Shown one piece after another: positions 44,403 through 56,691 of a stretch of DNA of 64,000 bases. The position numbers were made by a program, and so were the translations under genes. The stretch covers positions 1,240,001-1,304,000 of the forward strand of contig JAJEKV010000144.1 of the NCBI GenBank assembly GCA_021234155.1. Reading direction: 5' to 3'. This DNA is from Isoetes taiwanensis. Taxonomy: Eukaryota > Streptophyta > Lycopodiopsida > Isoetales > Isoetaceae. The notes under the pieces were generated by a model. The model was not told the origin of the DNA, searched no databases, and worked only from the letters and a program-made list of their open reading frames with translations. How positions within the stretch are numbered: the first letter of the stretch is position 1; the number at the start of each line of letters is the position of its first letter.

Positions 44403-45770
44403 ATGGATGCAAATTTCTTTGTAATTCTCCAAGACAGAGGAGGCAGATTAACTTGTGGCCATTTAAGAGGATCTGCTGCTCCACTTTGGCAATCTCTGGC
44501 TACACAGAAATTGTTCACAGAGAAAAATTTCCATTCGGAATACTCATTTGTGCCGAGATGTGAAGAATTTGAGGTTGAAATCATTCAATCTTGGTTAGAG
44601 GAATTCATTGGGAACAAAAACACAGAAGCTACTGCTATTTTTCGAGTAAACCGTGATTGGGCCGGACACAAAATTGACAGTTAAATTATACAATGACGTA
44701 GATCTGGGACAATGTGGATGGTTGCTTCGATCTCTTAGTGATAGAATTGATTTAGATCCATTAAGCTTCCCCCTTTCAGTTTCTTTTCTCCATTTTCTTG
44801 AATTATTTTTCCCACCCCTTTTTCTTTCTTCCCACGTGTCACTGTTCAAAACTCCTGAACCTTTTCCATGGAAATTAAAGCCAATTTTAGCCCTAAATTC
44901 CTTGCCTTTCTTCACGGTTTTGCTTAACTAAAAAACTCTGAGCGACCGATTTTGCTTCATCAGTTAAGACTTTTTCAAGAAAACCCAAAAAATTGTCTGA
45001 TTTTTGGAGATTTCTCTAACCTTCTCTCTGATGATCAGATCATGCATCCTAGAACTCACAAGGTTCCAGTCTGGGATAATCTGTCCAAGGATCCTGATCT
45101 ATATGGTCGACTGCCATTTCTGCATCCTTCTACTCAAATTCCCTTGCCATATGGAGTTCCGAAATCTGTGAGAGATGTCTTCAGTGACAAAGCCTTGGAT
45201 GATGCTTTATTGGAGGCTCGAACTGCTGAAGGGAACAAACAAGCTCTGTACCATGGTATTTCTTTAAATCTCCCTTTTGTTCATGCTAAAATGTCAACTC
45301 TAAAAGACACAGCTGTTCTAGTCAAAGTTAACAAATGTGGAATTAATCTTGGGAAACTGTGGACCTTCTGCCAAAACTTACAGAAAGGCATTCTCATCAA
45401 AGCCATGTACTGGCTAAACTATCCATTTATTATGATTGAATGTGATAACTCTAGAACAGCAAACTTCTTGCTAAACCGTGGTCATCTGGCTTTTGAGAGT
45501 TTTCAAATATGCTTTCTCAAATGGCACCCCATGCTAGATACAACCTCTTTTGAGTCCTTGTGCATTACCTCAACTACTCTACATGGGCTTAATCCAATTT
45601 ATTGGAATGAAGACTGTTTCAGGATTTATTCAACTCCATTGGCACATATATTTCAACAGACTATTCCCCTAAGAGACCTTCCCGTGCCTTCATTCAAATT
45701 GATCTATCCAAACCAGTCCCTACTACTATTCTCTTTTTTGATGCTTTTGGACAAAAATCAGTCCTATCAC
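44403..45770 (+). pseudogene. LINE ORF1, N-terminal part with zinc knuckle
   Basis: Open blocks at 44403-44684 and 44952-45773. The second shows WDNLSKDPDLYGRLPFLHPS, GKLWTFCQNLQKGILIKAMY and NPIYWNEDCFRIYSTPLAHI, an RNA-binding gag-like arrangement seen in plant L1 ORF1. A frame change just before 45770 leads into RWSGLPPHCQICDYRHFWYE and NC, a CX2C...HX4C zinc knuckle. The role would be RNA packaging. No intact ORF remains. Confidence 0.7.
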
Positions 45771-45911
45771 TAAGATGGTCAGGTTTGCCTCCTCATTGCC
45801 AAATATGTGATTATAGGCACTTTTGGTATGAAAATTGTAAGACAACCTCCATTAAGCAAGCAGATGTCACAGTAAATACAATTTCCCTCAAAGGAATCAA
45901 ATGAGGCAGAT

Positions 45912-47355
45912 ATGTTCAAGACTACAGCAGAAACTTCAGCAGAAACTATGGCACATAAAAATATCAATTCACAAGATTTTCAAGGGCCAACTAGGTTTGA
46001 AGTTCCAATCAATAACCATGCTTTTGCTTGGCAAAAAGTGAATGGTTCTCAAAGGAGAATCCAAAAGAACATAATGGAAAAGGAAAAGGAAAAGCAAAAG
46101 AATATTCAGGGCATTGTTATTTCTGACTCGATATCAAGTAGAAGCACTTTAATAGGAGCAAATAAAAATGCTTCTGGTATAAAAGTCATACAGAAATATG
46201 GAGGATTCAGCCATAAAGGCAAAGCTCCTATGGATCAAGCTGCAAGATCAACTGAGGATCTACATTCCACTCTAGACAGAATTATTCAGGATGCTAAAAA
46301 CCTGAATAATTCTAGATTGTCTAACTCACTGAATCTCAAACAAGGCAGTAAGGGAGATTCATTAATTAGATAAAGATACCGCCTATGACCACTATGGGTA
46401 TAAAAGAAAATAAGAACTCAATCTCTCTGATTGAGAATTCTGCATCAAAGACAGAAAACTCAATACCATCAACCTCAGCTACAGATCAAGACAAGGACAC
46501 AAACAATAACCAGGATGTATTGGAGATTGCTAAACCAAATCAATCTGACATGGTAAATAAGGTCCTCTGCTACAACCAATTCCAGGTACTTGCAAATCTG
46601 AATACTAACCATGATTCTAATAAATTGTTGAATTCTGAAAATCATGAGAAGTTGATTGAACTTTCTGCTTATCCCTCATCCAATACACCTGCAGACCTAT
46701 TGTCTCAACCTTCTCTCTCAAACACTTTAGTCCAAATTTTGAACCCCTCATTGATCCGGAAAAAATCTATCTTCTGATAATTATGGCTGCCAATCCATTT
46801 CTTCTGATATTGAGAAGCAAATGGCTATATTACAAGAAGGTATATTGTGCATGAACTCAAGTCAAAGCTTTCAGGGCTGCTCAAGATCAAGCTACTGAAA
46901 GTATGGATAGTATGATGAGAGAAGGACATTGTTCGGACACCTGATCGACAGGCTTCTCATATCAACAAGGAAACTCCACAAAGTCTCAATTACGAGATCA
47001 TCACCAATTCTCAAGTTATAGAGGAAGATGCTCAACATTAGGGCAAGTACCTTTTAATAGTTCTAAAAAATGCTTGTTTGATAACTCCATAAACAAAATG
47101 TTTGAGTTCATCCCAGGGGGTATTTCTGACAGTGAGGATGAGATTGACAATAATATTGATAATAATAAAGAAAACTTTGGAAAAAATAGATGGGGAGATG
47201 ATGAGCTGTTAAGGGATACCTTTCTTATAGCCCGGCTTATAGCTAAACCTCCATCTAAAGCTTTGCCAGTCTTGAGGGATTCTAACACTCCTGCAAATAA
47301 TACAAGAAGTAAAAAATTTAAACAAGCTTCTAAGAGGGCTAAAAAAAAGCAGTGA
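45912..47355 (+). pseudogene. LINE ORF1, C-terminal low-complexity part
   Basis: Three in-line frames (45912-46373, 46385-46777, 47074-47355) are rich in serine, asparagine and lysine, without a domain. The last ends SKKFKQASKRAKKKQ, a basic tail, 49 bp before the ORF2 start. Stops between the frames point to decay. Confidence 0.6.
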
Positions 47356-47403
47356 GAGTTATCTATTTCTCATTCTTCTATCTGATCATCTCTCATTTTT
47401 ATA

Positions 47404-47991
47404 ATGAAGATAATCAGTTGGAATTTGAGAGGAATTAAGGGTCCTCTCAAAAGAAGGAGAGCCATCTCTCAAATCAGACAATACAATGCAGACATTGTTT
47501 TGCTACAAGAGTTGAAGCTACCTAAATTTGAAGCTTCCAGCTTGGGTGATTGGATCTACCCTGGGGCTTCCTCTATATGGATGGAAGCAAATGGAACTAT
47601 AGGGGGAATGTGCATCATTTGGAAAAATCTCCATCACATCTCCTTTTGCAACAACATATCTAAAATGTGGCAAGCTGTAACTTTCTCAGTTAATAACTCC
47701 ACCTTTGGGGTCATAAATGTCTATGCTTCTACTTGTCCTAAAGAAAGAGAAAAGCTCTGGCCTGATATCAATTCTTGGATCACTAGTAACTCCACAGTTG
47801 ACTGGATTTTGGCTGGAGATTTTAATAATACTCCAGCTTGGGACATGAAACTTGGAAACAAAAGAAACATGTCCATTACTGAGAGAAGGAATTGGGATAA
47901 ATTTATAGCCGACTCTTCCCTAATTCATATTCCATCTTCCACATCTATTTTCACCTGGTCTAATAAGCAGAAAGATCAAGATAGAGTCTAA
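47404..47991 (+). pseudogene. LINE ORF2: apurinic/apyrimidinic endonuclease
   Basis: Starts MKIISWNLRGIKGPLKRR, the standard plant L1 ORF2 start, then DIVLLQELKL, GGMCIIWK, FGVINVYAST, WILAGDFNNTPAWDMK and FTWSNKQ, matching the metal and DNA-binding blocks of the APE-like endonuclease that nicks target DNA. A TAA at 47989 interrupts the frame, and ALDRFYVSNPNSDFWD continues in frame right after it. Confidence 0.93.
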
Positions 47992-49640
47992 TGTGCTTTG
48001 GATAGATTTTATGTCTCCAATCCAAATTCTGATTTCTGGGACAATTGCTTTGTAACAAGTGATGAAGGTACTTCCATTTCGGATCAGCAACCTCAATTTC
48101 TTAATACTAAGCACCTGCTAAGTTCCCCCAGAGGTGGAAATATCCCCTTCAAATTAAATTGCTCTCTGCTTCAGAATGCTTCCTTCCAACAGGAGTTTGC
48201 TGATTTTTATCAATCTATTGATCCCATGTTGCCAAATTCATCAATGAAACATTTTTACTACAAGATAAAAAAATCCAAGGATTGGATCAAGAAATGTGCC
48301 AAAAACAAGCACATGGCTAAAGTTCAGGAAAAGGAAAACCTTTTGAATAAAATGAAAGAAATCAGATCTCTGCTTCAAGTTGATCCTCATATTTACAATC
48401 TGCATGTGGGGGAAGAATTACTTGAGAGATTCTTAAAAAGCATTGAGGAGAGAGAAGCCAAGTTTTCTGCCATTAAATGCAAAATTAAGTACAACAGTGA
48501 AATAGACTATGGCAGCTCAATTTTTTTTTTCAAAGTGGCCAAAAATAGGCTTCTGAAGAATTCCATAAATCAAGTAAATAATGGTTCTGGCTCCATGCTT
48601 AGCTCGAGCTCTGACATTAAAAACTTCTTCTATGACAGCTACTCTACTCTTTTCAAGGAAAATGATCTCTTTGCTTATGAAAATTTTTGGTGGGTATCAA
48701 AGCTAAAAGCAGATTCTTGGCTATAGATGCTTGGTCTTGCCAAATCCTATTGATTGCATGGACATATCTTTGACTTCTGCTCCCACTGAAGATGAAATTT
48801 TTAAAACTCTGAGAAGTTTCTCTAAAGACAAATCTCTTGGCCCTGATAGATTTCCTCCAGAATTTTATATCCAATTCTGGGATATTATGAAATCTGACAT
48901 TATTGGTCTTGTGCATGGCTTCTGGGCTTCAAATCATTTGCACTCCTCTATCTCTGCAGGTTTTATTACCTTGGTGCCAAAAGTGGAAAATCCTACCTCT
49001 TTTGTTGAATGGAGGCCTATATCTCTAACTAACTCTTCATATAAGCTTTGTGCTAAAATAATTGCCAATAGAATTCAAGCTTATCTCCAGACGAATATCA
49101 GTGTCAATCAATCAGCCTTTCTTCCTAATAGGTTCATCTTAGATAACTACATTAGTGCAATGGAAGGCCTGCATTGGAATAGGATTTCGAACCAATCTTG
49201 CATCCTTTTGAAATTAGACTTTAAGAGAGCCTTTGATACTGTAAACTGGAACTTTATTGAAATTGCCTTAAAAAAAATGGGATCCCAATCCAAGCTCATC
49301 TCTAAGGATTGAATTCTATGTCCAATTCAGGAGTTCTGATTAATGGATCACCCTCTAAATTCTTCCCCTTGGCAAAAGGTGTAAGGCAAGGCTGCCCTTT
49401 AGCACCATATCTCTTCCTCATTGTTGCTGAGATGCTTACTAGATGTGTTGTTAAGCATGCAGAATTCTGGTGCTCTATCTGGCCTCAAACTTCCAAATAA
49501 CTTAGACATCCTCACAATCTCACAATATGCTGATGACACTTTTGCTTTCCTAGATTCCAATCCTAACAATGTCAACAGATTTTTAGATCTCATTAAAGAT
49601 TTCTCTCGCTACCTCGGGAGTGCACATGAACCTTGAAAAA
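47992..49640 (+). pseudogene. LINE ORF2: reverse transcriptase
   Basis: The linker runs to 48726 (stop). RT then has SKDKSLGPDRFPPEFYIQFW, AGFITLVPKVENPTSFVEWR, PISLTNSSYKLCAKIIANRI, SVNQSAFLPNRFILDNYIS and LKLDFKRAFDTVNWNF (motif A). A frameshift near 49310 follows, then KGVRQGCPLAPYLFLIVAEM, and after another shift ISQYADDTFAFL with the catalytic YADD (about 49520). This copy needs at least three frame corrections. Confidence 0.95.
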
Positions 49641-50938
49641 AGCAAGATTATTGGAGATGTTGATCATTCTTCCATCCGTGGTATTTCTGTCCTCAGTTGC
49701 AATCAAGCTTCAAATTTATTGGGTATGCCTCTCTCTCTTAATCCAAGTTTGAGAGGTCTTTGGGATCCAATTCTACAGAGAATAAAAAGGAAACTGAATA
49801 ATTACAGGAACTGTATATCCTTTGCAGGTAGGACAATTATTGCAAATTCTGTGCTAGCATCTTCTCATGTCTACTTCTCCTCTGCCCTTGTTGCTCCTAA
49901 AGTCATATATTCTGAGCTGGAAAAAACTATTCGAAATTTCATTTGGAATGGATCTCATCTTGTTAACTGGAAATCAATTGCAAGACCAAAGAAATTTGGA
50001 GGTCTAGGGTGCAAAAATCTTTACTTGCAGGCATGTTCTTTAGCAGGCAAATACATTTGGAGAACAATTATGGGAAATAGCTCTCCTGCCTCTCAATTCA
50101 TAGCTCACTGGCTAAATATTTCTATCCTTCAGGACGTCCCTCTATCAAGCACTCTCTCCCTGAATATGCTTTTGTTGACTTACATCCTGCTCCAAACACC
50201 TCCCCTCTTATGAGGAATTTAATCATGGCTTGGAATAAAATCCACCCCGTGCTTCAGAGAAATAAATTTTCAGATGCTACTATGAGCACTAATTTGTTTT
50301 GGTCTTCAATTTTTTCTGATCATAATTCTAAAGTCATGGCCATAAAACATCCTAAAATCTATAGTAAATGGTCCAGCATAGGAATTACTTCTATCAGAGA
50401 TCTTTATAAGAATAACAATTCTATCATATCCTGGACTGCTCTGAAATCTGTTCTTAAAGGTACTTCCAGTGATAAGCCAATTCAAGGTGATAAGAAGATC
50501 TATGCTCACTTCAAGGCAATTTTGGCCCCATTCAATAATTTCAATGATTTCAATAAATCTACAGGTTGCTCTATAAATGGTAAGCTGGCATACAAGGTTA
50601 AGGATATTTACAACTTGATAAATATAGTGGATACTCCAGTAAAAGCTAGTGAGAAATGGAATTTAAATCAAGCTCATGCCCTCTTTGTATTTGGAAATAT
50701 CTGGAATTCTTACTGCTCTCCAAAGATTTGCTTCTTCATTTGGCTGATAGCTCAAAAAAGCCTCATGAATTTAGTCTCTCTATCCCAAAGATGTACCATT
50801 GCCACTGTTTGTCACTCTGATTGCCTTCAGGACGAGACATTAGAACATATTTTCCTTTGTCCAAAGTTGAGACCATTCTGGACATGGTTCTTCCACAAAC
50901 TTGGTTCTCATCTCGCTCATGGGGCTCTTGAGCTTTGA
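49641..50938 (+). pseudogene. LINE ORF2: thumb, connection and zf-RVT
   Basis: NLEKSKIIGDVDHSSIRG, LLGMPLSLNPSLRGLWDPIL, FIWNGSHLVNWKSIARPKKF and GGLGCKNLYLQACSLAGKYI are typical L1 thumb/connection text. The tail has KWNLNQAHALFVFGNIWNSY, FIWLIAQKSLMN and QDETLEHIFLCPKLRPFWTW, the zf-RVT domain with conserved C and H residues. A frame change lies near 50210. It ends within unrelated sequence at 50938. Confidence 0.93.
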
Positions 50939-51019
50939 GGTTTCTTGCCTGTTGTCGCATCTGTCCTACTGCCATCACAATTAAGGTAAGAAAAAAGATT
51001 GGAAGTCTTTGCCGGCATC

Positions 51020-51240
51020 GATATTTGTTTGCATGCAGAGGTGAGGCGGCGTTTTCCATGTATTCCATCGGTATTTGTTTGCATGCATAGGTGAGGTGGC
51101 ATCTACTATTTTGGTGTCGAATAAGTGTTAAGTCTGTAATCTGCTATAGATTATTTGGATGACATAAGATCTAATGTTTTGGCATCGATTCAGTCGCAAG
51201 TGTAGAATCCGCTATAGATTATTTGGATGACATAAGGTTA
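51020..51240. repeat. Two short tandem duplications
   Basis: GTATTTGTTTGCATGC followed by AGAGGTGAGGCGGC is present near 51023 and 51070. CTATAGATTATTTGGATGAC with flanks is present near 51143 and 51210. Confidence 0.8.
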
Positions 51241-51297
51241 AGTGATGTGTTGGTTGTAAGAAAATCCAGGAAATAAAAATAAATAAATAAATAAAAA

Positions 51298-53285
51298 AAC
51301 CCGGTCAAACCTAGATCCCTAGGACAAACATCAGCCCTGGTCAATCCCAGTAACTGTATTATCAATTCGGATATGTATTTCCGTATGAAATCGGTACTCA
51401 ATATCCTTTAGCCTCAAGCACCCCTTAAGCACTTAAGCACCCATTACAGTTATATCCTATGGATATTATATTTTTCTTTAAGATATTTTAGAAAGGAAGC
51501 CTGTTTTAACACTTCCGTACTATCTTTATTATGCAGCCATCATGTTTATTAGACTAAAAACTTTTTACAACATGCCTTAAGTCATTGCATAGGACAGAAT
51601 TTCACTTTTTTAAAGCCGTAAACAGAAACCTCTGCTTAGAACTTCTATATCAAGTAAATACTTTGTCTATTATTTATTCAAAACTTCAAACAGGCAATAT
51701 AACTTGTCTTTATACAAAAAAATAGAACGATAGCAAACTCTATTATGCTGGTAGTGCTTGCAGAAGTATCTCCAACATTAATGTTTTCCCAAAAAGAAGG
51801 GGAGCCATTTCCAATTCCAGATCCTAGCAAATTCACAAACTTCAAGCAAAGAAAAGACAAGGGCAGGAGAGGTCCAGTACCTGCAGCCAAACGTCATGAC
51901 ATTAGCAAAATATTGGCAATGCACGACGGGCCAAAAAGTCTGCCAGAGCCTCTCGGTTTATAGCCGATCAGCCCTTGTATCCTCTTGCCCAGTTAGAGAA
52001 ATAACTACAACCTGAATATATACTGAATTACAAGTAACTTTGATATTTTGGTTGAAGTACTAACTTACAAGTCATTTCCCAGATTATTGTAACTCTTTGC
52101 CCACTAATTTAGATCTTTATTGCTGCACATCCACATTTATTTTAAACAACAGTTACCTGAAATTCGTCCTGGTCAGATGCATATTCTTGTTGCAGCTGTG
52201 TTTCAGGAATACTATAGTCTCCAATATCCATGTTTCCAGCACTACTAGTGTGCATGTTTTTTTCTAAAATTGCTCTTCTTGTTGGCATATCCTTCTCTGG
52301 ATGCATTTGCTTCCCTCTTTAAGTCTGTAACATTTCTTTGCATATCTCCCATTGTGTAGGTGCCCTTAGAGCTTCCAGATAAGGAAATACAGGCTTGGAA
52401 TTCTTCCTCTAACCATTTTTCATTCAATGCTTCATATTTAGTGTGTCGAACTATAGGAGTGCGCCCGTCGAATCATATTCCCATTCCATGTTTGAAAAGA
52501 TCCGGATATCTAAGGATTTGACTACAACTATTCAATGGGATTTTTTTACGCCATAAACCGTGCGAGCTTTCTTTAAGCGGGAAACCTATTCCTTTACAAG
52601 TTTGTTGTCTGACCCAAACTACTTAGAACAGATCTAGAATGGATTCACTTACCTTGTCTGGCAGTTGTTGTATTTCTCATGCTTGAAACAGAGGTACTCA
52701 CTGCAGATTTCGGACAGCTACCATGTGTTTAGCTGCTAGATGTCGCAAGCCATCGCCATCAAATAGGGCAAGGTAAGTTTTGGTCAGTTAGGTTTTCGGC
52801 TATAAGCCTCAATACTATTTCCAAATAAACCATAATTGACAACCTTAGGGCCAAAATCTAAGATATGTTTAAAAAAAAGGTTATGGTGAAGATATGCACT
52901 GGTTTATCTCATCATCCATCTCTTATTGTTCTATGTACATCCTTAATCCAATTTTATCAAGCTATTTCATACTCTACCTAATTTATATGCACTAGTAGTC
53001 GTTATTTTTTTGCTATTGTATCATCCATACAACAAATTTTAAATATCCTCAGCACCACCACTAAGGTTAACTATCGTTTATTAATTCAACTTGGGGTACT
53101 ATCTGCCAACTATGTCTTGAGATACAGACCTAGATATCACAATGCCTCTACACGGCCAAGGAATATTCTATATACCTTGTTCTCTTTTGTGGAAATCATT
53201 TTCCTCCCTTTTCTTCTGAGTCCCCTCCTATTATACTTTCCATGAGGAGCCCCTAAGCCTGATTTGCACTACATGCGCCCTTCAA
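51298..53285. other. Intergenic stretch, no recognised gene
   Basis: A 60-codon minus ORF at 52245-52427 and a 72-codon plus ORF at 51745-51963 show no domain. Part of this could be 3' sequence of the Penelope-like element, but I see no GIY-YIG motif on the minus strand. Confidence 0.4.
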
Positions 53286-53288
53286 GCC

Positions 53289-53466
53289 CTTCATGTGCCC
53301 ATTATGCACCACACCCTTTTGTTGTGAGCCATTGGTTGTTGACCATTGGAAAAAAAAGGCTAAAATCAATGGCCCTTCATGTGCCCATTATGCACCACAC
53401 GCACAAAAAAAGGGCTTTTGTTGTGAGCGTTGTTGACCATTGAAAAAAAAAGGCTAAAATCAATGG
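53289..53466. repeat. ~85-bp tandem duplication
   Basis: CCTTCATGTGCCCATTATGC, TTTTGTTGTGAGC and GGCTAAAATCAATGG recur in the same order in two adjacent copies. Confidence 0.85.
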
Positions 53467-53483
53467 CTCAGAAATGGTGCACT

Positions 53484-55290
53484 CTAGATGTACGCATTAG
53501 TATATCCATTTGAATACATCACGAAATCATAGGAAAACCTTAGTGAAAAGCGTACAAAAACACAAAGAAAACCCCCTGTTATTATGCTACATATTTGAAT
53601 CAGAACTTGAAGATTGTATTTAAGCCCGGGGAAATCATTACTTCGCAAGTATATCTGAGTCTTCTTTTTAAGCCCGTAGCTGTCAAAACCATTTGCTACA
53701 AATCTGTTGATGATACCTATGATATCCTTTGCAGCCATGATGGGGCACGCATTTATGTACAAGTATGGCATAATTTGAGAGATCATCACATTCCTAGCTT
53801 GAAGGGCGACAAAGGGCAGCATGCACATATTTAATTGCCTTAAAGGGCAGTTTGTCTCTTTTGTCATATTTGTATGTCCTATACAATCCGATATCTCTAT
53901 TGAGTACTTCAATGGTCATGTTTAGAAAGTTTGCCTTATATCCAAAGCATCTTGTTGGGTCCTCCTCATATTTTACTGCAGTCTCTTCCTTGATCCCCAA
54001 GGTTTGCATATCATAAATTCTTAGGGTACTCATTTTAGGAACTTGTATGCTGCTGAGAAGCTCTTTGATAATCGGCCAGTTGACTTCTAGTAGATCATCC
54101 ATATACCGAAATGTATATCTAAACTTTTCAATATCCTTGTACCTTATGTGTTTTGCTAAGTTTTCTATGAATGATACTTCAAACCAGGCAAGGTATAAGT
54201 TACACCAGCACGGGCTACACGAGAATCCCATAGGGATGCCACATACGTATTGTATTCGAGGAGCAAGGATGAGAAATATGAGTCGGAGTTTGAAGATGAT
54301 GATGTTGTTGGGCAAGATGTTGAGGAGATTATCTATAACCCAGCACGGAATAACTTTTCCTGTCATCAAAGTGCATAAACTCGTACATAATTTTTTGGAT
54401 ATATAAGGCCATATATCCAAAATATTGTTGAGGACAGCCGTAATAAGTTGAGATATTTCTGTATAGATAGTATTGTGTGCATTGGTTATCCATCTGAAAT
54501 CCTTCTTGTGTGCTTTAAATAAGCTTAAAAGATATGGGAGGCTATCGAATTCGAAGTCCATGTTGCCAATAAGACTTTGTATTTGCTCTTTGGTCTTAAT
54601 CTTGATTTGCTCAGGTTGCTCTTCAATGAGGTGAACTTCTAATAGCTAGATCTCTAATAAAACTTGGGCAAATAAATACCGGGTTAGTAGATGCCTTGTC
54701 CATGCCTGAGACATAACCACTCCATATTTCTGATGACTGATACATCATTGAATGCAAACTTCCTTGTGCAATCTTTCTTGCATGCTTTTTTTATTTCCAT
54801 TATAGCACAGTCTGAGATGCTATTTTTAATGACCAATCTATCATTTTCATGTACTAGACAAGTGTACTTGTGCATCTAAAAAAGGGTATAACGCAGGCTG
54901 TTAATTTCTTCTTTGAAAGCAACCAAATCCAGCATTTTGTCAGGAATATGATTTAACCCTCTTTTGAACAAACCTCTCAAGGTCAAATTGTATATCAGAT
55001 TTACATCCGTGGTGCAGATATGTCCTACACTATTGTCCATAAATTTGTGAGAGCCGGATTTCTACAAGGGCAACTAACCACCCGGTCTGTTGCAAAATTT
55101 GGATATGGCTTGTAGCATATGTCCCGAAGACTTTTAGTATACTTCCAGCTAAACATGGTATCATCCATGATTTTTTTGCCAACTTCTCCTAATATCATAT
55201 TCATGGCTGCACTTATGATCTTGGGTAGACATATTTTATCTAAGATTTTAGACAGAAAGTTCCCATGAATAATTTTATTTTTGTCTTTCT
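53484..55290 (-). pseudogene. Penelope-like reverse transcriptase, no GIY-YIG found
   Basis: Minus-strand reading from about 55290: SKILDKICLPKIISAAMNMI, NFATDRVVSCPCRNPALTNL, then (new frame) GHICTTDVNLIYNLTLRGLF, resembling the N-terminal 'GHVxTGDLxxIxNxxLRxLxxKGPK' block of Penelope-type RTs. Next are 54875-54684 (CLVHENDRLVIKNSISDCAI), then QSLIGNMDFEFDSLPYLLSL, AHKKDFRWITNAHNTIYTEI (motifs 1-2), CGIPMGFSCSPCWCNLYLAW (motif B), FRYTFRYMDDLLEVN (catalytic YMDD) and FLNMTIEVLNRDIGLY. After a frameshift near 53800, ARNVMISQIMPYLYINACPI is the thumb. Stops and shifts exist upstream. The core frame 54561-53794 is open for 255 codons. Endonuclease absence is as seen here only. Confidence 0.8.
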
Positions 55291-55620
55291 TTTCCTAATT
55301 TTGCTCAAATGTGCAGGTTCTAGGCAGTCCTTCCTAATAAATTCTTGGATCTGTAATACATAAACAAAACATCCTAATTGTGCTGACTAGCTCTACTGGT
55401 GTCCCAGTGAGAATCGCCATGGAATTGGGGCCATATATAAGGCGCCTTGGTATTTTTGTGGTCATATGGCGACTGAGGTTCAAGCCCTCTTTTTCTTTCA
55501 CCAGATAACTGGTATGTTATTTTATGGGTCTACCCTTATATAACATAACTATACATCATTTCCATATAACATGAAATTGAGAAATTGCAGAATTGGAAAA
55601 TATGGTATGTTGCCTACCTT

Positions 55621-56667
55621 TTAGCCATTGTAACTGAGTGTTTGCCCTCCATCAACATCTTTTCCACTCTCAGTACATTTGCTATTACTTGAACCTGGTG
55701 CAGTTGTAATCCAAGGCGGTTGTGTCATTTTGCTTTGAGAACTGCTTCCAATACTGGTATTTGACCTTCTTAGGAATCTGTTGTGCTTATTGTTTGCAGC
55801 CCTTGAATTCGTCATAAATGACACTTGCTTAATAATCTTCTCACAAATGTCGTTCATCTTGTTTTTTGGCATTGTAATCATAAAATCATGCCATGGATCT
55901 ACTGCCAGTAATACAGTCATATCCACCAGGGAACTCCTTACTTCTAAATATGAGAGGTAGGCCATAATGCCTTTTTTAAAAGTTGTCTTGAGCATATTTC
56001 TGAAGGAATACACTTGTACAACACACGACACATTAGGAAATATGGAATCAAGGTTGTTGAACATATACCAGATCGCGTGATCCAACCAGGTCATATTCTC
56101 CCTGCAAACATTGTCTTTGGCTCTGCTAGCCTTATTGTTTCCCCGAGGCATTTCTCAATCACATTTCAGGTAAGGGCACATTGTCTTCCATAACTTTTTG
56201 AGATAGAATGCATCTCGTTTTCCTGTGGGACTCTTTTGACTGAGATACATGAAAGGTTCCTTGTTGCATGTTTTGTCAAAAAACTGGCAATCGATCATAA
56301 TCTTGATCTTATCTTTCTTGACTAATTTCTCCATTTTTTCTGTTGCGTTTTTTGTGGCCATTAATCGGGCCGGTGTGATGTCACCAAGTGTGATCCATAC
56401 TTCTTTGCTAATGGGGGCCAGTGCTCCATAATTCTTTGTGTGCCATATGCCATGATTGCACAAAACACCTTTGCATTCCACAAGCCTTTCTGGAATAATA
56501 GGGAACAACAGGCTATTGTTCAAAGTAAACTGAAAATCTTCCTCATCGGACTCCAGTGCTTTGGCCTTAGCTTTAATTGCCTCTTTATCTTCATCTGAGA
56601 GAAGGGCCGCTCCAAAAGAATCATCCTCTTTACTTTCTTGTGTATATTGCATAGTGCTTTCCTCCAT
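55621..56667 (-). pseudogene. Unrecognised ORF upstream of the Penelope-like RT
   Basis: Two ORFs, 56667-56155 and 56151-55621, are in the same frame, separated by one TGA and one codon, so they were probably one protein of about 348 codons. The first half is acidic (QESKEDDSFGAALLSDEDKE), then has NHGIWHTKNYGALAPISKEV. The second half has NMTWLDHAIWYMFNNLDSIF, FKKGIMAYLSYLEV and a serine/threonine-rich tail. I do not recognise any domain. Its position some 330 bp upstream of the RT coding remnant on the same strand suggests an ORF1 of that element. A host gene is possible. Confidence 0.55.
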
Positions 56668-56691
56668 ACCCTCTTCTGTTATGTTGCTTGC

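Larger units (their letters stand above)
44403..50938 (+). mobile_element. L1-like LINE, nearly full length but lacking its 3' end
   Basis: ORF1-like material with a zinc knuckle (44403-47355) is followed by ORF2 with an apurinic endonuclease, reverse transcriptase and zf-RVT tail (47404-50938). Several stops and frameshifts break it. Similarity to the minus-strand copy at the right end of the window stops after about 50920, and no poly(A) tail follows there. The (TAAA)n run at about 51270-51297 could be a displaced tail. Confidence 0.93.

Noticed and set aside
54047-54406. 119-codon plus-strand ORF
   Set aside because: Antisense shadow of the Penelope-like reverse transcriptase.
53484-56690. 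Retrovirus-like or LTR-type reverse transcriptase
   Set aside because: The motif set (GIPMG...SPC, FRYMDD, N-terminal GHICTTDVN block) is Penelope-like. No protease, RNase H or integrase is near.
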